Source: Flavobacteriales bacterium
GTDB lineage: Bacteria; Bacteroidota; Bacteroidia; Flavobacteriales; Flavobacteriaceae
Assembly: GCA_015494775.1 (NCBI GenBank)
Contig: WGAP01000066.1
Coordinates: 1-7,739 of the forward strand
Direction of reading: 5' to 3'
DNA length: 7,739 bases
In this document: positions 5,317-7,739 of the stretch, piece by piece
How positions within the stretch are numbered: position 1 is the stretch's first letter
Layout: each line of letters opens with the position of its first letter
Notes under the pieces: generated by a model
The model's input: the letters and a program-made list of their open reading frames with translations, nothing else
What the model was told of the DNA's origin: nothing
The model's database searches: none
Translations under genes and position numbers: made by a program

Positions 5317-6483
5317 TTGATCGAAAACAAAAATCTGAATCCCGTTCCCGAACGCACGGTTTTGGTCGGTTTGGCGATGCAAGGCCAAACCAAGGAGCAA
5401 GTGAAGGAGTATTTGGACGAATTGGCCTTTTTGGTGCGCACGGCCGGGGGCGAACCCGTTCACCGCTTTGTACAACGGCTCACCAAACCCAATCCCAAAA
5501 CCTTTGTAGGACACGGCAAACTGGAAGAAATCAAACAATTCGTTGCGGGCCATGGCATTGATACCGTGGTGTTCGACGACGAACTCAGCCCTTCGCAACA
5601 ATTTCAATTGGAAAAAGAATTGGGTGTCAAAATCCTGGACCGCACGCGGCTTATCCTGGACATTTTTGCCATGCGCGCCCGCACCGCCTATGCGCGCACG
5701 CAGGTGGAACTGGCCCAATACGAATACCTGCTCCCCCGACTCAAAGGGATGTGGACGCACCTGGAACGCCAACGCGGTGGTATCGGTATGCGCGGGCCCG
5801 GTGAACGCGAAATCGAAACCGACCGTCGGATTGTCCAAAAACGCATCGCCGACCTCAAACGGAAATTGGCCAAAATCGACATCCAAAAACGCACCCAACG
5901 CGGCAACCGCGGAAAACTGGTGCGTGTGGCCCTGGTGGGTTATACCAATGTGGGTAAATCCACGTTGATGAACCTGTTGGCCAAATCCAAGGTTTTGGCC
6001 GAAAACAAACTCTTTGCCACGCTTGACACCAAAACGGCCAAAATCCAAGTGGGGAACATCTCTTTCCTCATTTCCGACACCGTGGGATTTATCCGCAAAC
6101 TCCCCACCCAATTGGTGGAATCCTTCAAATCCACGCTGGACGAAGTGCGCGAAGCGGATATTTTGCTCCACATTGTGGATGCCGCCCATCCGGCCCGGGA
6201 CGAACATATCCGCACGGTACGCCAAATCCTGCACGAAATCGGGGCCGGCAACAAGCCCGAAATTTTGGTATTCAACAAAATCGACTTGCTCGATGCCGCC
6301 GCATTGCAACAATTGCAAAACGAATACGGCCGCCAAACACCTGCTCCGCTGTTTATTTCGGCCGAGAAAAAAATCAATATGGATGCGCTCAAAGAATCGC
6401 TCTACCGCCAAGTGCGCCGGATTCACGTCAAGCGTTATCCCAAGGACGATTTGCTCTATCCCGATTTGGATTTTTTGACGTAA
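5317..6483 (+). CDS. hflX: ribosome-associated GTPase HflX
   Basis: A 388-residue GTPase that binds the 50S subunit. In other bacteria HflX splits stalled or heat-damaged 70S ribosomes and helps rescue or hibernation. The N-terminal HflX domain (about 12-200) contains FVGHGKLEEIK (63-73), VVFDDELSPSQ (84-94), QVELAQYEYLLPRL (129-142) and the glycine-rich RQRGGIGMRGPGEREIETDR (151-170). A charged helix (about 171-195) leads into the G domain: P-loop GYTNVGKST (208-216), ATLDT (234-238), DTVGF (254-258), NKID (320-323) and SAEK (348-351), all intact. The start is a TTG at 5317 (MIENKNLNPV...). The next in-frame ATG encodes Met21, inside the first conserved strand region, so the TTG is the sensible choice. 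It follows the exonuclease gene by 17 bases and is probably the last gene of that transcript. Confidence 0.95.
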   Translation: MIENKNLNPVPERTVLVGLAMQGQTKEQVKEYLDELAFLVRTAGGEPVHRFVQRLTKPNPKTFVGHGKLEEIKQFVAGHGIDTVVFDDELSPSQQFQLEKELGVKILDRTRLILDIFAMRARTAYARTQVELAQYEYLLPRLKGMWTHLERQRGGIGMRGPGEREIETDRRIVQKRIADLKRKLAKIDIQKRTQRGNRGKLVRVALVGYTNVGKSTLMNLLAKSKVLAENKLFATLDTKTAKIQVGNISFLISDTVGFIRKLPTQLVESFKSTLDEVREADILLHIVDAAHPARDEHIRTVRQILHEIGAGNKPEILVFNKIDLLDAAALQQLQNEYGRQTPAPLFISAEKKINMDALKESLYRQVRRIHVKRYPKDDLLYPDLDFLT

Positions 6484-6488
6484 ATTTG
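6481..6488 (+). promoter_or_regulatory. candidate -7 element before the polysaccharide-export genes (TAAATTTG)
   Basis: TAAATTTG is an exact TAnnTTTG match whose first three bases are the hflX stop codon. The export lipoprotein ATG lies 29 bases after the element, a leader length normal for this phylum. No TTTG is found at the ideal 17-21-base distance upstream (nearest ones at 6450-6453 and 6465-6468), so strength is uncertain. If real, it separates the polysaccharide genes from the hflX transcript. Confidence 0.5.
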
Positions 6489-6517
6489 TTTCCACCGCTT
6501 ACATCCAAAGCATTTTT

Positions 6518-7291
6518 ATGAAAAAAATTGCTATTTTTCTAATCCTGGCAGGCATTTTGCAATCTTGCATTCCCACGCGTAAACTGGTGTATTTGCAAGA
6601 CGACGGCACCCAACCGGCCAAAGAAAAAACCGTGGAATACCGCTTCAAAAAAGGCGACCAAATTTATATCGACATCAAAACCCGCGACGAAGCGCTTAAC
6701 AAATTGCTCGGCCGCAAAGGACAAAATAACGTGAATGCCATCAACGGGCAGAATTTATATTTTACGTCCTATTTGGTGGATAAAAACGGCCGAATCGAAT
6801 TACCCGTATTGGGAAAAATCGATGCGGCGGGCAAAACGGCCGACGAACTGAAAAAGGATATTCAACAAAAACTTTTGGCTACCCAACTGCGCAATCCGCA
6901 GGATTTGTATGTCAAAGTGCTGCCTGCGGGTATTTTCGTAACCGTTTTGGGCGAAGTGGGCCACACGGGCAATGTGTATCTGTTCAAACAAAATCCCAAC
7001 ATCCTGGAAGTGCTGGCCGAAGCGGGCGATATTCAACTCACCGGCGACCGCAGGCACGTTACCGTCATTCGCACCCTGGACGACGGCACCAAGGAAATCG
7101 GCCAATTGGACCTTACCAAACGCGCGGCTATGAATTCGCCGTTTTTCCGGCTCAAAAACAATGATATCGTTTATGTTAAACCGCTTCCGCAAAAAACCAT
7201 CGGCACGGGAACCACGCTTATTCAAACCCTTACCACATTGATGAGCATCACCTCCTTTGCCCTTTCGCTTTATTTGTTTACCCGAAAATAG
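6518..7291 (+). CDS. polysaccharide export lipoprotein (Wza-like, Poly_export/SLBB)
   Basis: A 257-residue outer-membrane lipoprotein. The signal peptide ends in a lipobox LQSC, with Cys17 the lipidated residue. The Poly_export domain (about 38-135) shows YRFKKGDQIYIDI (41-53), then LVDKNGRIELPVLGKIDAAGKTADEL (86-111), the classic 'G.I.LP.LG.I...G.T..E' pattern. An SLBB-type domain follows (about 137-222) with VTVLGEVGHTGNVYL (141-155), LEVLAEAGDI (163-172) and KNNDIVYVKP (213-222). It ends in a hydrophobic segment (about 232-254) and RK, analogous in position to the Wza C-terminal helix that crosses the outer membrane. The family forms the export channel for capsule or exopolysaccharide, working with a Wzc/Wzz-type inner-membrane partner, and the next gene, nine bases on, fits that partner. 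Specific polymer unknown. Confidence 0.92.
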   Translation: MKKIAIFLILAGILQSCIPTRKLVYLQDDGTQPAKEKTVEYRFKKGDQIYIDIKTRDEALNKLLGRKGQNNVNAINGQNLYFTSYLVDKNGRIELPVLGKIDAAGKTADELKKDIQQKLLATQLRNPQDLYVKVLPAGIFVTVLGEVGHTGNVYLFKQNPNILEVLAEAGDIQLTGDRRHVTVIRTLDDGTKEIGQLDLTKRAAMNSPFFRLKNNDIVYVKPLPQKTIGTGTTLIQTLTTLMSITSFALSLYLFTRK

Positions 7292-7300
7292 GCGCCTGTG

Positions 7301-7739
7301 ATGAATACGGAAAATCTACGCACCAAGCAACTCGGCGATACGGTAAATCTGAAATTGATTTTCCTGAAAATTCTGCGCAATTGGTATTGGTATGTCATTT
7401 TGCTGTTTATCGGCGTTTACATTGCCCGTTACTTCAACCGCCGGCGTCCCAATGTGTATGAATTGAATACTTTGCTGACAGTCAAGGACGAAAACAACCC
7501 TTATTTCACCACCAATATGAGCTTGGTGTTCAATTGGGGCGGCGTGAGCGACAAGGTCAATACCATTATCACCACGTTCAAATCGCGCAGTCATAACGAA
7601 GATATTGTCCGTAAACTGAAACTTTATATCGATTATTTTGAAAAAGGCAAATATTACAATATCGATATTTACGGCCGACAACCCTTTGAAGTCATCCTCA
7701 ACGATTCACTTCCGCAGGCCGTGGGCATTCCGTTTCGCG
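7301..7739 (+). CDS. Wzz/Wzc-type polysaccharide chain-length (co-polymerase) protein, N-terminal part
   Basis: The frame opens with ATG at 7301 (a GTG codon lies directly before it) and is still open at the right edge, giving 146 codons. The start MNTENLRTKQLGD leads to a hydrophobic membrane segment (about 28-42, WYWYVILLFIGVYIA). A periplasmic Wzz-like domain follows, with YELNTLLTVKDENNP (53-67), then a GG..D...TIITTFKSRSHNEDIVRKL stretch (79-105) and YIDYFEKGKYYNIDIYG. The pattern of 'N.I...KSRS....V.KL.L...Y...G......IY...PF' is that of Bacteroidota Wzc-like proteins that set polymer length and couple synthesis to the Wza channel. Whether a C-terminal tyrosine-kinase domain is present cannot be seen. 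It sits nine bases after the export lipoprotein, surely in the same operon. Confidence 0.85.
   Translation, partial: MNTENLRTKQLGDTVNLKLIFLKILRNWYWYVILLFIGVYIARYFNRRRPNVYELNTLLTVKDENNPYFTTNMSLVFNWGGVSDKVNTIITTFKSRSHNEDIVRKLKLYIDYFEKGKYYNIDIYGRQPFEVILNDSLPQAVGIPFR

Noticed and set aside
5296..6495. 399-codon open frame on the minus strand opposite hflX
   Set aside because: It is the antisense shadow of hflX, rich in Phe, His and Gln with no recognisable domain. The plus-strand GTPase motifs are all intact.
1..7739. CRISPR arrays, tRNA or rRNA genes, phage or defence modules
   Set aside because: No regularly spaced repeats, cloverleaf-like segments or characteristic proteins were seen. Recurrent GGCCAA/TTGGCC strings reflect codon usage within genes.

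Overview
The window reads as chromosomal DNA of a Bacteroidota bacterium, possibly Flavobacteriia-like, though the class is not certain. The evidence is a DUF4294 protein (a family known essentially from this phylum), TAnnTTTG-type -7 promoter elements in place of the E. coli -10 box, weak or absent Shine-Dalgarno sequences, and a polysaccharide-export lipoprotein of the Bacteroidota type. GC content is moderate in the genes and drops sharply in the first ~250 bases.

Left edge (1 to about 268): the 5' end of an IS1182-family insertion sequence, transcribed leftward. It holds the first 41 codons of the transposase, an AT-rich leader with a candidate promoter, and a probable terminal inverted repeat. 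The IS abuts a GC-rich terminator-like hairpin (273-302) that directly follows the neighbouring gene.

Minus-strand operon (303-3608, transcribed right to left): pssA (phosphatidylserine synthase), a VTT/DedA-superfamily membrane protein, mtaB (tRNA methylthiotransferase) and a small alpha/beta hydrolase. Each junction is a 4-base stop/start overlap (GTGA, ATGA, ATGA), so the four genes are almost certainly co-transcribed and probably translationally coupled. A good TAnnTTTG element lies 25 bases before pssA.

Plus-strand genes (3657-7739): a 48-base divergent spacer separates pssA from a secreted DUF4294 protein, followed by a DEDDh 3'-5' exonuclease with an ExoX-like C-terminal module and by the ribosome-associated GTPase HflX. 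A TAnnTTTG element overlapping the hflX stop codon probably starts a separate transcript for a Wza-like outer-membrane export lipoprotein and a Wzz/Wzc-type chain-length protein that runs off the right edge. This looks like the beginning of a capsule or exopolysaccharide locus continuing beyond the window.

Every gap of more than a few bases is accounted for. I saw no tRNA, rRNA, CRISPR array, phage or defence module. Most of the window is ordinary core genome. The items most worth a second look are the tight pssA-VTT coupling, the IS end sitting on the operon's terminator-like hairpin, and the repeats in the divergent promoter region. I did not find a convincing undescribed system.
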